Shown piece after piece: positions 23,069 through 35,484 of a stretch of DNA of 64,000 nt. The notes beneath the pieces are model-generated. The model was not told the DNA's origin. It was given only the letters and a program-made list of their open reading frames with translations, and did not search any database. Origin of the DNA: Spirogloea muscicola (Eukaryota; Streptophyta; Zygnematophyceae; Spirogloeales; Spirogloeaceae); contig WELB01000063.1 of assembly GCA_009602725.1 (NCBI GenBank), positions 72,453-136,452 on the forward strand. The letters are read 5' to 3'. Each line of letters opens with the position of its first letter. Positions within the stretch are counted from its first letter, which is position 1. The translations under genes were made by a program, and so were the position numbers.

Positions 23069-23532
23069 CATTGGAGCACTGACCCCTGTCATCACGAACC
23101 AGTAAGATGACGTATGGAACCCATTTTTGGAGACGTCATCCTGCAACCTCATTTTTGGTAGGTCAATCGCTGCTGCTATACTTGTGCTCTCCCCATTCTT
23201 TCATTGTCACACTGTGGCATGTGCTACTAATCAGCAGAATACAGCTACAATACCTTGTACACAAGGACCATATGGCCTCTCTCAAGCTGAAATTCAGAAG
23301 AGGCTCTGCTGCATCAGATGTCCATTCAAGGCAAGTGACGTGCGATTTTGGACTGAAAGCCCTGCTCTTTCTCTCTCTGTGTGTTATGCACTGATGGATC
23401 TTAGCAAATTTTACAGCAAACGGGTTGTTTTGGTGATGAAAATGGCAGACCAGTCTGTGACTCGCATGAGGTAACTCGCAGGACATCATGCCCCATAACC
23501 ACCACAGTACCACATGCGGTTGCTTCACTTGT

Positions 23533-25806
23533 TCAGTGGCGGCTGCCATAAGTAAGACAAGCTGCACTAGCAGCAATAAGGAGAGCCCCAATGGCTCCAG
23601 TGACATTAGGTACTTCTGAAAGAAATGCCACTCCAAGTATGTAGGTCCCCAAGACCTGCACATCGCCCCACAGATTGACGTTGTCAGAAGCTTGAGCTCG
23701 CCCACAACTCTTCATCAGCAACTAAGGACATGCATTATCTGCTCAGATCTGTAAACTGGTGTCTGAAGCTACCTTGATATACTGTATAGATGTTGCCTTG
23801 GCAGCCTTCTCTAGCTGCAAACCCCGTGTCAAGAAAACCTACTTGCAGTGCCAGCAAAGGTGGCCAATTAGAGGGCAGGAGGCAGGCGGGCAGACACCCA
23901 GAATCGTTTTACAACATTGCAAAGGCTGGAAGCACAAGCTAGCAGCGCTAGCAAGTCAAGAACCTGGGCCGTGTAGGCGGTGAACCCGACTGCTAGAAGG
24001 CAAATGAACTGTGCTAGGCTGGGCACCTTGAAGCCCTGCACAAGTAGTGCGCACGTCCCCCTGATCAGCCAGTGGTGGTATACTGTACATAAGTCAGTAA
24101 AGGGTTCTCAAAAAGTTGATAAGATAGAAAGCTCCGATTCTGGAACTGGGCATGCTCAAATCTTTAGGACAGTGACACGGCCGTGCCGTCCTGCACACGG
24201 GCAATTCAACTTGCGACTTCCCCTGAGAGATTACCTGAAAAAGAGCCCCAAGGGCCCCCAGTGGGGTGGAAAGAGCTGCAAATGCGAACACGCATACTCT
24301 AGTAGTCGCAAGGAAGTGCACAACACGAGCAACAGTGTCAGAGGCAAGGATCTCGCACAAGGTGAGTAGCAGTGTTGGTAAACTCCAAGGGTAAGTCACG
24401 GCAACGGGAAAGTGGAAGCAGATGGCAAGCAGAAGTGGTGTATCGCTGGTAGTATGTACACGTACTTACAAGGGTGGTTCGCCTCGCTTTCCCACAGCTC
24501 TGACAATGATGTATGACAGAGCTCCAGTGAAAGCTCCCACTAAGGCCATGAAAACACCAAGCCTGCTGCTCTGATGCATCCTTACATCTCCTGCACCTCG
24601 CTCTCCCAACTGAATCAATGCTTCCTACATCACCAGACTGAGCAAATCTATATCGCTGAATGTGCCAAAAGCAGAACCTACCATCTCTTCTAGGCTATGG
24701 CAGCATGTGGTCTTTCAGGTCACGGTACTAAAAGATCTCAGACTATAAGTAAGTGCTCAAGAATTAGCTGTGAACCCCACCTCCAAAGAGGATCTCAGGC
24801 TGTGAGACCAGCAGAACTCCCAAGAAGCTGCACAAGGTACCTACGACAACCATCATCAAAATGCTGAGGGCTTGCTGAGACTCTGATGCCTTTTTGAACG
24901 ACCAGTGCAACTGTGAGGCCAAGCAATGAGATAGTTTCACATCCCATCTGACGGACTGAAGCACAACAGCATGCAGCAGCAAGCCTCTGGACCGGGCCTG
25001 CATAATGTTCTGACAGTGGAGCTCTACCTGCCATCTCGCCCCTACCCCAGCGCTCCTTCAGAAAGGCTGCTGCCAGCACAGCTGTAAAAACAGGCATCGT
25101 GAAGTTGAGGACCGTGGCATCCCTCAGGGGAAGAGCTTGAATGCTGCAAGTAGCATGTAATCGTGGTGTGCATGTCAGTAATTGTGGCTGCCTGTCTGAG
25201 ACAGAGGCCTCATGAGCCCAACTCGGTCTTTGCAGTGCTTCGCGCCAATTGCCGTGCCGAGAGCGGAACCACGGAGCACAGGTGAGAAGAGCAGCTGCAA
25301 CAAGGAGATAGGACAGGTGAGTTGCCTGTAGAAGAAGGTGGAGAGCGCCACAAAGCCGATGATGGCTCGAGCCATGACCAGGTGCCGGACTCGTGGAGTC
25401 CCAAAGAGGGGGTGGCCCATGCGCCTGAGCTCCCAGCCGGCCATCAAGGAGATGACGGCGCAGCGGATGGTGACCGTCTGCAGCGAGGGTATGCCTCCCC
25501 CTGCAAGCAATTGCGCCAGATGCTGGTCAGTGCCGTATGAGGAGGGGCGCAAGGCCTGACCACAAATGCGGGCCGTTCTGCTGTCGTATGGAGGCAGAGA
25601 GAGGCTACTAATGTGAGCCCATTGCAGCTGCGTACGACACTTGCTTGTGTTGCCTGCAGGTCACTTCACGTCAAGGAACCGGAGCAGGGCAGGGCAGGTC
25701 GGGCGAGCTGCTGGCTGCGAGATTGGGTGACGGCATTCGGGTGCTGACTCGCGAGGAGCTTGACGAAGAGGCCCATGAGGGAGTAGGAGAGGGAGGAGAC
25801 AGCCAT
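23533..25806 (-). CDS. EamA/DMT-superfamily membrane transporter
   Basis: Integral membrane protein of the drug/metabolite transporter superfamily with two EamA halves, about ten membrane segments. Minus-strand exons give MAVSSLSYSLMGLFVKLLA (TM1, from 25806), then GIPSLQTVTIRCAVISLM and VMARAIIGFVALSTFFYR (25490-25320). The EamA signature LRDATVLNFTMPVFTAVLAA with FLKERWG lies near 25125-25040, LGVLLVSQPEILFGG near 24810-24775, and ALVGAFTGALSYIIVRAVGK near 24545-24490. A later half has FICLLAVGFTAYTAQV and LTRGLQLEKAAKA, and the last exon has YILGVAFLSEVPNVTGAIGA, ending SRH-stop (23533). Substrate is unknown. The true start is unresolved: the frame is open upstream to about 25990 with no ATG, so translation starts at 25806 or in an upstream spliced exon within the GC-rich DNA that holds an N at 26087. 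Diverges from the JmjC gene. Confidence 0.82.
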
Positions 25807-26323
25807 GCAGGCGACGCCCGAGTACGGGGACCCTCCCCACAGCCACTCCAGGACGGCCTGCGCCGGCCAGCCGCCGCGAGCCCCGCCCCGCTTCGCCTCC
25901 TCCTCGTGGGCGCGGTGGCTCCACGCTGGCGCACGCAGCCAGCGGAGGTCAGCGTCGCCCCCAGGAGACGAGGCCGGCGGCGCCAAGCACCGCCCATGGG
26001 GGCCGCCCGCTCGGCCGTGGCAGCTGGCTCATGGCGGCGCTCACGGGAAGGAGCGGCGGGGGCGAGAGCGGCCGCCGGGGCAGCGCNGCGCATCCTGCGG
26101 GCTGGCGCTGGCCGCGACCCGCCTGCCTGGGCCGTGCCTGCCCGGGCAGGCCAGCGGCAAGGGCGACACGGGAAGGGTGGCCAACAAACCAAGCAGCGGC
26201 GCCGCTCCCTCCGCCCGTCGCTCGTTGCTCTCGCAGCTCGCCGTGCCCGCGTCGCCTGGCGCGCCGCTGCCACAGCCGAGCGCCTGTCAGTGAAGCCGGC
26301 ATGCAGGCTGCGGCTGTGGAGAG

Positions 26324-28705
26324 ATGGCTCCCGCCTCGGAGCTGCTGCAGCACTTCCGCTCCGCGCTGGCGGCCGTGGAGGCCGACTTCCCGGCCGCCAG
26401 GGAGGTTGCGAGGCTGGCCTGCGCGCCGCAGAGCCTGGACCCGTGGCGAGCCTCCAGCGTGGGCGAGCCCGTCGTGTTCCCGGCCTCGTGGGCGCCCGAC
26501 TGGCGCCGGGAGCTGCGGGCCACCTCCGTTCCGGCCGGGCTGAGCCGCCTGCTGGGGGACGTTGTCGAGGTGCGCCGCTCACGGCTGATCACCACGTTAC
26601 TGGTGTTGTTCGCTACAAGTGGGTGGACGGGTTCTGATAGCATCTCGGTGGCCCCGTCAGGTGGAAGTATTCCACATGCAGCACAGTGCTCGCACAACAC
26701 AACACCTGGAGGTCGAAGGCCCGACTCCTGGCCCAGGCACCCTGGAGGCTGCTACACCGTGTGCTGGGACACAGCTTGCAAGTGGCACTGAGAAGCAAAC
26801 CACGAGGACTCTGGGGATGAGAGCCCCTCTCAGTCCCATCCCAACATCAGCGAGGAAGACGATGCAAATGAACAGCTTCTTGGAGGAGGCAGAGAGGCTG
26901 GCTTGCAGCAGCCAGGACAGCTGCTTGTACCTGACATGGAGGGGCCTCCCTAGCCACAACCAACTTCATGCAGATGACCCACCCGAGTTCCGCTTCTTTG
27001 TGGACAATCTACTGTCCCCAACAGTCTTCCCCCCTTTCATCGAAGCACAATGTATCAGGCAGCAGAACCTTTGGATTGGGTCCAGGTAATCTCACTGACA
27101 AGCTTTGTCAAGCTATGACTTTGAGATGTCAGGTGTCTAGCCCACCAGTATGGCGACTCATCTGTAGTACCTGCAGTTGCCAGCAGCCAATGGTTGTGAC
27201 TTACCGTCTTTGACCGATGGAATTGTAGGTTCTATCTCTTTATCCCCCAGCATGAAGACAACCCTGTGGTACCTGCATGAACAAGTCAGTAGACTGGCGC
27301 TATGGCTGAGACCTATGTGGGTGTGCCTCACTGCAGTATCACGAGTAGGATACACTTTGATGCATTAGACAACATTCACATATGTCTAAGTGGGAGTAAG
27401 ATCTTCCACCTCTACTCGCCATGGGACATGGGAAACCTCTATCCCACTCGCTGGCAGGCAGGTGACCTCCTCACCAAGCGCACGTACAATGCAGTTGCTG
27501 TGAAGTCCTCGCTTGTCATTGGCAGATGCCTCTTGAGCACAACAGCACAGACGTTTCTCTTTGAAACGGGCTGGATAGTCGAAAATATGACATCTACCAC
27601 AGTAGCTGATTGTGCTGTGAACTGCCTTTCTCTTGGGCCTCTGCGGCCTCCTATACTTATACACAGTAGTGATATGTCTAGTCCAGTCTCTGTGCTGTTG
27701 CAGGTGCTCTCAACAACACATCTGCAGCCCAAAGCATCCTCTTAAGGGATGTAGGCAAGTATCCACGGCTTTTCTACAAAGCCAAGCGCTTAAAAGGCTG
27801 GGTAAGCACCTTCATTTGCTCTACATTTGATGGTGACAGGAATCTAAATGGCTCCAATTTGATACATGATGACATCAGTTGAAGAACCTGTCTGCTTAGG
27901 CAGGAAACGAAGAGAGTAGGAAGTGCCTGATGTTATCCTCAATATCCTGACAAAGCAAGACGGTTGTGGAATGCCAAGAGTGGGTGAACGTGACCTGAAG
28001 TATGTGATGAGCAACTGTGTAGATAAGAGCCGGTGAGGCCATATTCATCCCCGCTGGTTGGTGGCATGAGGTAAGAGCAACCAATCGGGGATGTATGCGT
28101 CCAACCTTTGTGTTCTGCCAGTTTCGGAGTTGGAATGCCTTATAAACTTGTGACTCTGTGAAAAGTTTGTACATCGCATCCTCCACCCCTTCAATTGAGG
28201 TGCTAACTCGAGCCAACAAGACTAATCTCCTCTTCCTTCACCCATTCTACACATGAAGCAATAGAAGAGAACAATATGTGTCTTGGGGGTGCCTTAGAGA
28301 AGCATGTGGATCCTGCAACAATTTTTTATTGTTTTTGTAACCTCTTGTAGTGGTGCAGGTTTTCACCCTGGACGGCGTGACCTGCACGGCCAATTTGTGG
28401 AGTGCTGCTAGCCAGGCCGCCTCACTCAGGCCGACCCTCCTAATGCTGAATTCGGTGATCGTAGTCATCTGCTCATACTTCAGAGTAATGCTTTGGATGG
28501 TAATGCTTTGGATTCGAGGATATAGGAGTTGTTGATATGTATGCTGCACATACTGATATTAGTCGATTTTGGCAGTCACCAGTGTTGGTCTAGTCAAGCT
28601 CATCTGTCTGTACTGCCACTAGACAGTTTCACATACGAATTGAAGAAGTCTGCAGAAAAAATGCAGGAGAAGTATCGGGCTTTGTTGGATGATGCTGTTA
28701 AGTGA
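26324..28705 (+). CDS. JmjC/cupin-8 domain 2-oxoglutarate dioxygenase
   Basis: Fe(II)/2-oxoglutarate oxygenase of the small JmjC type (JMJD7/TYW5-like); the target is unknown. The secure exons are 26324-26569, 26661-27085, 27337-27461, 27704-27801, 28023-28070 and 28359 onward. The N-terminal part has GEPVVFPASW, and NLWIGSR leads into the active site. The iron facial triad is visible: H230-x-D232 in SRIHFDALDN and H313 in GEAIFIPAGWWHE. SGSKIFHLYSP supplies the expected oxoglutarate-binding Lys. VGKYPRLFYKAKRLKGW precedes the second His. After VFTLDGVTCTANLW the 3' end is uncertain. A plausible last exon near 28627-28705 reads ELKKSAEKMQEKYRALLDD before a stop, but I could not find a clean phase-matched donor for it. 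Exon 2 is long (425 nt) and contains a low-complexity insert. Confidence 0.82.
28485..28513. repeat. Short tandem repeat, 15-bp unit, about two copies
   Basis: GTAATGCTTTGGAT occurs at 28485-28498 and again at 28500-28513. Confidence 0.7.
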
Positions 28706-29185
28706 AGATCAAGAGCAGAAGTATCCATGTTGCCCTAAGGCTTCATCTGTTTTCCTATGGCTTCATCAGCTGGGAGTTCCACCTAGGCAAGGTAAGTGGG
28801 TTGCCAGCATGCCTGCTGGTCTAAAGTGGATCCTACACTGGATCCTATACTGCGTGGTGCCAGTCAGCTGGATGAAGCAAAGGTTGAGGAAGGATGTGTG
28901 CTTAAGTGGCATCATCTTGAGATTCTAGACGAGCTCTGGCCTGCCAAAGTGCGTCTCAGTAAGTTTTCAACATATAGCATCAGGTTGGCATGACTGGAAA
29001 TACTAAAGGTCGCCAAGGTGCTTGTTGTGCCCCCTGTGCAGCGCTATGGCAAGGCTTGTGAAGCTGTATTTAGCGGATGAAGGACTCCAGCTCTCAAATG
29101 CACTTTGCGCTCTCAAGTTCCCGCCTCCATCCCTTACCTGCGTATTCCCCCACGCCTTCTTACCTTGATCGGAAAGCTTGCCAAA
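28706..29185. other. Unassigned region after the JmjC gene
   Basis: A plus-strand stretch near 28850-28965 reads like an exon (KWHHLEILDELWPAKVRL) but I cannot link it to a gene. It may be a further exon of the JmjC transcript or of an unrecognised gene. Confidence 0.25.
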
Positions 29186-29189
29186 TCTT

Positions 29190-30300
29190 CTGCATCAGCA
29201 GGAGCTCATCCTCAAGTTAGGTGAACAAAGCTGGAGACATGTGAGGAGGGAGCCGATGGTGGACTTAGGCAACCCTGCATTCCCAAATTCTTCAACAAAT
29301 AATGGGTATTGGGCGATGACTTTCATCCTCCTCAATGTGATCTGTACGGGGGGAATAGCCATAGACCACCTTAGCTCCAAGCTGCTCCTCCTTTCTTATG
29401 ACAAGTTGCTTGGTCAATCCCGCAATTTGTCTTGCCATCTGATCAGTTTGATATCACGAGACTCGGCGAGATCACTGCATTTTGGGAGCCCATTTCCTAC
29501 AGCTGTCCTGCTCCACAAAGACATAGGCATCTTCTCAGGTCACCTCCGCCAGCACTGTTGTTCGACGCGACCTGACTCTGGATGCATGTAGCACCAGTAG
29601 TCTGATGCAAAGACGTACGATCTTTCTTGATGTGGCCTTTCTTCCCACACCCATGGCATTCTGCAATTTGACGAGATTGATTGCAACATACCGAACATCA
29701 GAAGATCAAGCAGCAATAGCTCTCTTTCATACTTTCTTTTCTTGCGTTGTTATTGGCAGCCTGCTTCGGTGATTGAAGACTTTTAGCGCCTGCAAAGCGC
29801 TCATCTATACAATTTCAAGTGTAGTGTAGCCATCATTCTCCTTGATTAATATCCCTTTATAACCATCATCCACGTCATAGTCGTCCTTGTCTAGCTGTTG
29901 ACGCCGCATGATGAATAAAGGTTCGTCTTGGAATACGGCCTTTCCTGCAACAGTCCGTAGAAACTGCACAGCCAATTCCTGCTTCTAAATTCGAGTCTGA
30001 GACCCCGACAACCTTAGGGAATAGGAAATAGTGAGCTTTTAGAATCCTCCAGTCTGCAGCTACTCGCCAAGAGGGTTTGCTTCGGAGTAGTAGTAACCAA
30101 GGCCAGTATACCCACAGCGATTGAGTCATGGTGGGATTAGCTAGGCAATTGATCCAAACGAACAAGGTCCAGAGGACCAGCGTCCATGAGACCCAGCAAA
30201 AATTGCAAGATGCAGTCGATGCAATCTCACAATGCAGCAGATGCGATCTCACAGCAAGAGCTGAATACACATACTTCGCAAGCTTCACAATCATCCACGA
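29190..30300 (-). mobile_element. Decayed gag-like region, possibly Ty1/copia LTR retrotransposon
   Basis: Minus-strand reading gives a zinc-knuckle-like motif (CHGCGKKGHIKKD, about 29660-29620) and, upstream, short stretches resembling a copia-type gag. The region is clearly broken and old. I did not find LTRs, protease, integrase or reverse transcriptase. The family call is weak. Confidence 0.3.
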
Positions 30301-31240
30301 CTAGGCTTGGATGCGCTGTCACACAAGGTCGCGACATTTGCGGCTTACCATATGCTATTTGGCCCTTCGCGACCCGCTGCGGAGTCCCTCAGGGTAGTGC
30401 TTTCTAGCCTCGCTGCTGCATTTCCCCGGCTTTCAGGCCCTCTTGGCATGGCAGTGTAGGAGCGATCGACGCCCGTCGGCAATGTGACGGCGACGGCAGC
30501 ACGGGGCAGTTTTGCAATAGTGAGAGACTGGGCCCAGAGGAGCCATCAGGCAACTCATTAGTATCAACAGGTTCTCGTATCTATTTCCTGATTCACATCG
30601 CGTGCCACTTAGATCCTACTGGTTAACCGATCCTTATTACTTTCACCACTGATCCGATTCCGCTTCACCAGGCACGTAGACTTCGACTTGCCACCTACTT
30701 TTTGTATAATCTGATTCATCGACGTCATCCGGCAGCCGACACCATATGGCACGAACAGTCCTCTTCGACGGGCAACTTTGCCCGACTTGATACTCAACTC
30801 TTCTCCTTCATTCATTCATTGATTCAATCATCAATTCTCTCAGTCTTTGCCGATCATGGGAGCCGCGTCTCTTCTCCATGTCCTCCCTTCATGTGCGTGC
30901 TAGCTGTTCTACACACAGTTTGTCTTCTCAGGCAGCTGCTCATCTCCCTTCATAGCTTATACAATTTCAACAGCTAATCTGACTTCGTGCCCAGGAGGCC
31001 ACCACACCAGGGCATGCCCTCATTGCAGCTGCCTGCGTCCTATTTTGCTACATGCTCATTTCTCAAAGCTCCTAGGGAAAGAATGTGGCAATTTGCCTGC
31101 TTATATAATGTTTCTGTTCCCTACCATGTGGAGGATATGAGCGACTGGCACTCTTGTTTAAGGGTGCTTCTGCCTTCCACGCTGGCGCAGCTTGCGCCCA
31201 GCCTGTCGCATGCATTTGGGCTGGCATTGCATGGTACTGA
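30301..31240. other. Unassigned region
   Basis: No gene recognised. Composition resembles intron or intergenic DNA. Confidence 0.4.
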
Positions 31241-31269
31241 CCCTTGAATATAGGGTTCTCTTTACATGT

Positions 31270-31680
31270 TTATTATATGTGCACTCTGATCCTTCAACGT
31301 TCGCCTAATTGTTGGCCTGCCTGATGTGCAAATGATGATTGGGCAAAACGAGGTGGGGCCCTACGAGGGCCACGCCTACTGGTCTGTAACACCTGCGGAG
31401 GCCACGTGCAGGTGAGCAAAGCAGCATAGAAACCAGATGACTGGTGGGCCCGCTATCCCTCGTTCTAAATATGCCAGTCTTGAGGACCCTGCCCTAGACT
31501 GCTCCCACGTTCTACATGCAGGACGAAATTTTGATGACTACTGCAACATGGAACATGGAGAGGGCAAGACCTACTCACGACCTTTTTGGCATCATACACA
31601 GTCGTTGTCCATCCTACCAGAACGTGAACGTAAGGTAACCGTCAAGCTCAGCAGAATAGTGTTTAGCTTCACATGTTAAA
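31270..31680 (+). other. Possible plus-strand exons of an unknown gene
   Basis: Two exon-like stretches read VGPYEGHAYWSVTPAEATC (about 31350-31410, followed by gtgagc) and GRNFDDYCNMEHGEGKTY...RPFWHHTQ (about 31520-31600). They look protein-like but match no family I know, and no start or connecting exons were found. The pair would converge with the F-box gene. Confidence 0.3.
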
Positions 31681-34600
31681 TTACCTGCGCTTGACCACGG
31701 TCACTTGATGCTGAAGTGGCTTCCACATGAGGGCCTGAATGCACTCAAAAGTTTCCAGCTCTTCGCTGCTCACAAGTGCATCAACAATGGCTGACTGGTC
31801 CGACCCAAACAAGGCCCTCGGCTGAGTTGGCAGGCTGAAGTGATATAAATCTTTCCGTTTGCGAGTCCCCGGAGGCTGAGCTCTGAGAGGCACATAGTTG
31901 CACACGAGAGGATCTTGCGCCAGCAACTGGCTGATGAGGTTTCCAGGAGTGCTCGTTTGAGGAGCCCCCCCCTCGCTGGGCTCTTGACCAGCCTGGGTGG
32001 GGGGCACAAGAACTTGAGAGCTTTGTCTCCTCATGCTGCAGCTTAAAGAGGCCTTCTGAGAATGCTTGGCAGTACAGATAATAGTGCTCTTCATGAACAG
32101 GTATCACAATTGCAACGGGGAAATTACCTTCAAATGTTGCTGCAGCTCGCGTGAAAAGACATCCAGTGAAGAGAAACAGGCAACTGTGAGGCGTGATGTT
32201 TGCACATAGATGTCAGCTAGCCCATGCTCCCATGCCTGTGTTTTCTCAGTGTGCCTGCCTTCACCTGTGCGACCACGCGCGACAACAGCTTGAGCAGCAT
32301 CAGCACATTGCCAGTCCAAAGGGGCTCACAGGGCCGCACACAGGGACAATCACCAATTGAGACACGGGGAGGGATGCTCACCCATCCTTTCATCACACGA
32401 CATGTCCACATACGCCGTCAACAGTCGGGCACACGGAACCTCTACGTTGACCGCAGCGGCGGCAGCTACAAGCTCCCTGGCAGCTGCCGCGCTTGCCACA
32501 GGCCGAGCAGTGGCACCATCCTCCATCATGCCGAGGCCATAACATGCTACCTGCACATCTTCATGACATGCCAGATCAGCAGGTACAGCTGTTTTGCTAC
32601 TTCACAGCTTGAGAGGTATTGTGCACACTTGACTGCGCAGCTTATGTGTGCTCCTCACTTGGCGCACTGGAAGCACAGGCTTAACATCAGGCATACCTGG
32701 AGGAGCTCAGCGGCAGTGTTGAAGGCAGGAACCAGACGCACAGCGTCATGAATGATGCCGCGACCCTCGCCTGTCATTGTGCTGCCAGCCTGCGGCAAAG
32801 GTACGTCTACCACCGAAATCCTGACCAGAGCCCTGTGCCTTGTCCTCTGCTGCAGAGCGATCCCGCCAGCATCACAGTGCTCCATGAACCCCCTAGCAGC
32901 CGAGGCAGTTGGATAACTGGAGGAGCTCTTTGCTGACCGAGCAACTCCGGAGTCGAGTCCACGGCGCTCACGTGAAGAAGCAACTCGCTCCGCCATCGCG
33001 TGCTCCTTGCAGCTTGTCGATGGTGCTGAAGCCTTGCTCCTGGAGGATTGCCGGCGCTTGCCTGTGCTGCCACCTTCTGTACCTTGTGACTGATATATCT
33101 CACCAGACTTCACGTGCTCGTCACAACCGTTTAGACAGGTCTCAGTATCTTCGCATCTACCTTCCTGAGGTGAAGGTTTCTGATTGACTTGTTGTTGCTG
33201 CTCCATCTCAATTTGGTCCAGGGTTGCAAATATGTGATCCACCGCCGCCATGAACAAGGACTGCAAGGACGCAAGGGTGTGCTCTTATGAAAATAAACAT
33301 CAGCAGAAGCTGTATGTAGGTTAGGGAACAGCAGCCGCTTGACAGACCGTAAGCCCCACGCTCAAGGCTCTGAAAGACGAGACAGCAGGCCATTGGAGTC
33401 CATGACCTGCAGAGGACCAGCCTGCTGTGATTCCGTGCAGTGCTCCTCTCAGGGCTACCTGCAGAAGATGCGGAGGTCGGGCCCTGGTGTTGGCAGCCTC
33501 CTCGCCGAGCATGCTGCGCTGTGTACCTGTGCAGGTGGTTGCTGAGCTCCCTCTCTCCACAGCTTCGAAGTCGTACCCCAGCAAGAGACCGCTGATTCCT
33601 TTGAGCACACCAGCAACAAGGTCGGGCAGCATAGCAGCATAAAGGGCAAGAGCGCCTCGCACTATGCTGGGTGAGCAGAACTTGAGCCCACTGGTGGGGT
33701 TCTCAGATCTGCCTCTGCTTCTGCTGCCTGCAGGTGTACTGGCTGGCGCCTCCATCACCGGAGGTGCCATGCGGGGCCACTCAGGGCAGTCCTCAGCATG
33801 CCCGGCCCACAGGCAATCTGCCTTGAAGGTTGCAGGCTGGGCGGTTGCTGATGATGCTGATGCACAACTCTCCAAGTCCGGACTTTGTAGCAAGTCAGAC
33901 TGCAGGTCGCAGTCGCCATGATAAACAGTTACGGCATAGGGGTCTGCATGTGGGGCACCACAACGCTGCCGAAGGGGCACATTGCGGGCGAGGAATGGGA
34001 GGTGCATTTGCAGCTGGCAGGCGAAGGCCGGATCAGCGACCCTGGTCGAGAGCTCTTTGTGCTGGCTGGCTTGCAGTGAGGTTGCCACCAGCTGCACGTG
34101 GCTCTGCAATAGAGGTGCACCACGACTGCTGTTGGAAGGCTGATCACCGGTGTGCCCAATTGCCCACAAATTGCAAGCGTATGATAGCTTGATCCTCAGG
34201 AGCTTTAGCATGCCTGCGCTTGCCACAAAAGGACTCAATAGACAGATGCGAGGCTGGCAGAGACAGATCACCTTGTTTGATTGCCTGTTTGCAGCCTCTG
34301 TAGCCACCCATCTCTGTGCAGTTGACAAAGTCTCCAGCTGTCAGTGGACGGGTTCACGCAAGAGCCTCCGAATGGCACAGGCATTTGGCCCGTGCCGCCA
34401 GGTTATGCAGCAGCAGTTTGAGGAAATGGGCAGCTCTTGCTGCTGAGCTATGGCTTGACTCACCTGCCAAGATTGCTCGGGGTTGCGCTTGAACAGGGCG
34501 GCACGGCCCTGCCACAGAGCGTCTTGTGACACGAGCTTGCGGAACTTGGTGCACACCTAGACATCGTAGCAGAGGTGTTCAAGCTCAGTGGCAGCTCATG

Positions 34601-35075
34601 CTGGCGCGCCCAAAGGGAGAAGAGGCGAAGCTGTTGCGGCAGACAGCTGTAGGAACTGTTGCGCGACAACAGAGGACTGCCGCTATGTCCAGGCGCTGTG
34701 ACGAGTGGCGCAGCAGCCAATGAAGCTGCGCTGAAGCTGCGCAGATGCCGACCGACCCCGACAGAGGGCGGCAATCCCAGGCTGGGCTGCGAGGTGGGGA
34801 GGGCGTCCTGCCCGAGCAGCTTCTGTTGACGACGTCAGGCAGGATTGGGCGAGCGTGACGCTCCAATCCAGCGACCACCCGGCTGGTGAAGCTGATGGGC
34901 TGGCACGCCGAGCTGCTGGCAAGGAAGCTGTGGCCGGCTTGTGCTCACGCGCTGCTGCCTGAGAGGGGAGGCAGAGGAGGGTCACCTGCGCAGCGGAGCA
35001 GAGGCAGGGGGTGGCGAGGCGCAGGAGGATGCGAAGCCACAGGTCGTCCGGGAGGGCTGCGCCAGCGTCGGCCAT
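31681..35075 (-). CDS. F-box protein
   Basis: Probable substrate adaptor of an SCF ubiquitin ligase. Exon 1 (35075-34986, 30 residues) and exon 2 (34556-34464, 31 residues) together form the F-box: ALPDDLWLRILLRL...CSAAQ followed by VCTKFRKLVSQDALWQ, then FKRNPEQSW. The large next exon (about 34250-33530) has FACQLQMHLPFLARNVPL, RCGAPHADPYAVTVYHGDCD and, nearer its end, LLGYDFEAVERG. Later exons carry a Gln/Ser-rich part (HIFATLDQIEMEQQQQ), then GEGRGIIHDAVRLVPAFNTA, LDVFSRELQQHLK and a final exon with QPRALFGSDQSAIVDALV ending VVKRR-stop at 31681. Outside the F-box I recognise no repeat class (no LRR, Kelch or WD), so the substrate is unknown. The 5' end borders an assembly gap. Confidence 0.75.
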
Positions 35076-35247
35076 GGAGGGCGCCGGCGGGCGGCGGCGC
35101 CGCGCCTGGCGGCGCGGGCGCGGATAGAGTGATACGGGAGGGGGGCTCATAAGGCGGCGGTTGGGGCGCTCGGCCACATGGAACATGGGAGGTGGGGCAG
35201 CAGCTCCGGGGGGGGCTCCCCCCCCCCGGCGCGGCGGCCGCGGGGGC

Positions 35248-35484
35248 NNNNNNNNNNNNNNNNNNNNNNNNNNNNNNNNNNNNNNNNNNNNNNNNNNNNN
35301 NNNNNNNNNNNNNNNNNNNNNNNNNNNNNNNNNNNNNNNNNNNNNNNNNNNNNNNNNNNNNNNNNNNNNNNNNNNNNNNNNNNNNNNNNNNNNNNNNNNN
35401 NNNNNNNNNNNNNNNNNNNNNNNNNNNNNNNNNNNNNNNNNNNNNNNNNNNNNNNNNNNNNNNNNNNNNNNNNNNNNNNNNNNN
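35248..35484. other. Assembly gap (237 N)
   Basis: Undetermined bases lie between the F-box promoter and a LINE copy. Both flanks are extremely GC-rich with C-runs, which is the likely cause. Confidence 1.

Noticed and set aside
25671-26582. Long minus-strand open frame, 303 codons
   Set aside because: It is a composition artefact over the GC-rich divergent promoter. It overlaps the transporter TM1 exon in the wrong frame and the start of the JmjC gene, and has no domain.
28247-28549. Minus-strand open frame over the JmjC 3' exons
   Set aside because: It is a shadow of exon 6 on the plus strand, which carries the conserved TLDGVTCTANLW sequence.
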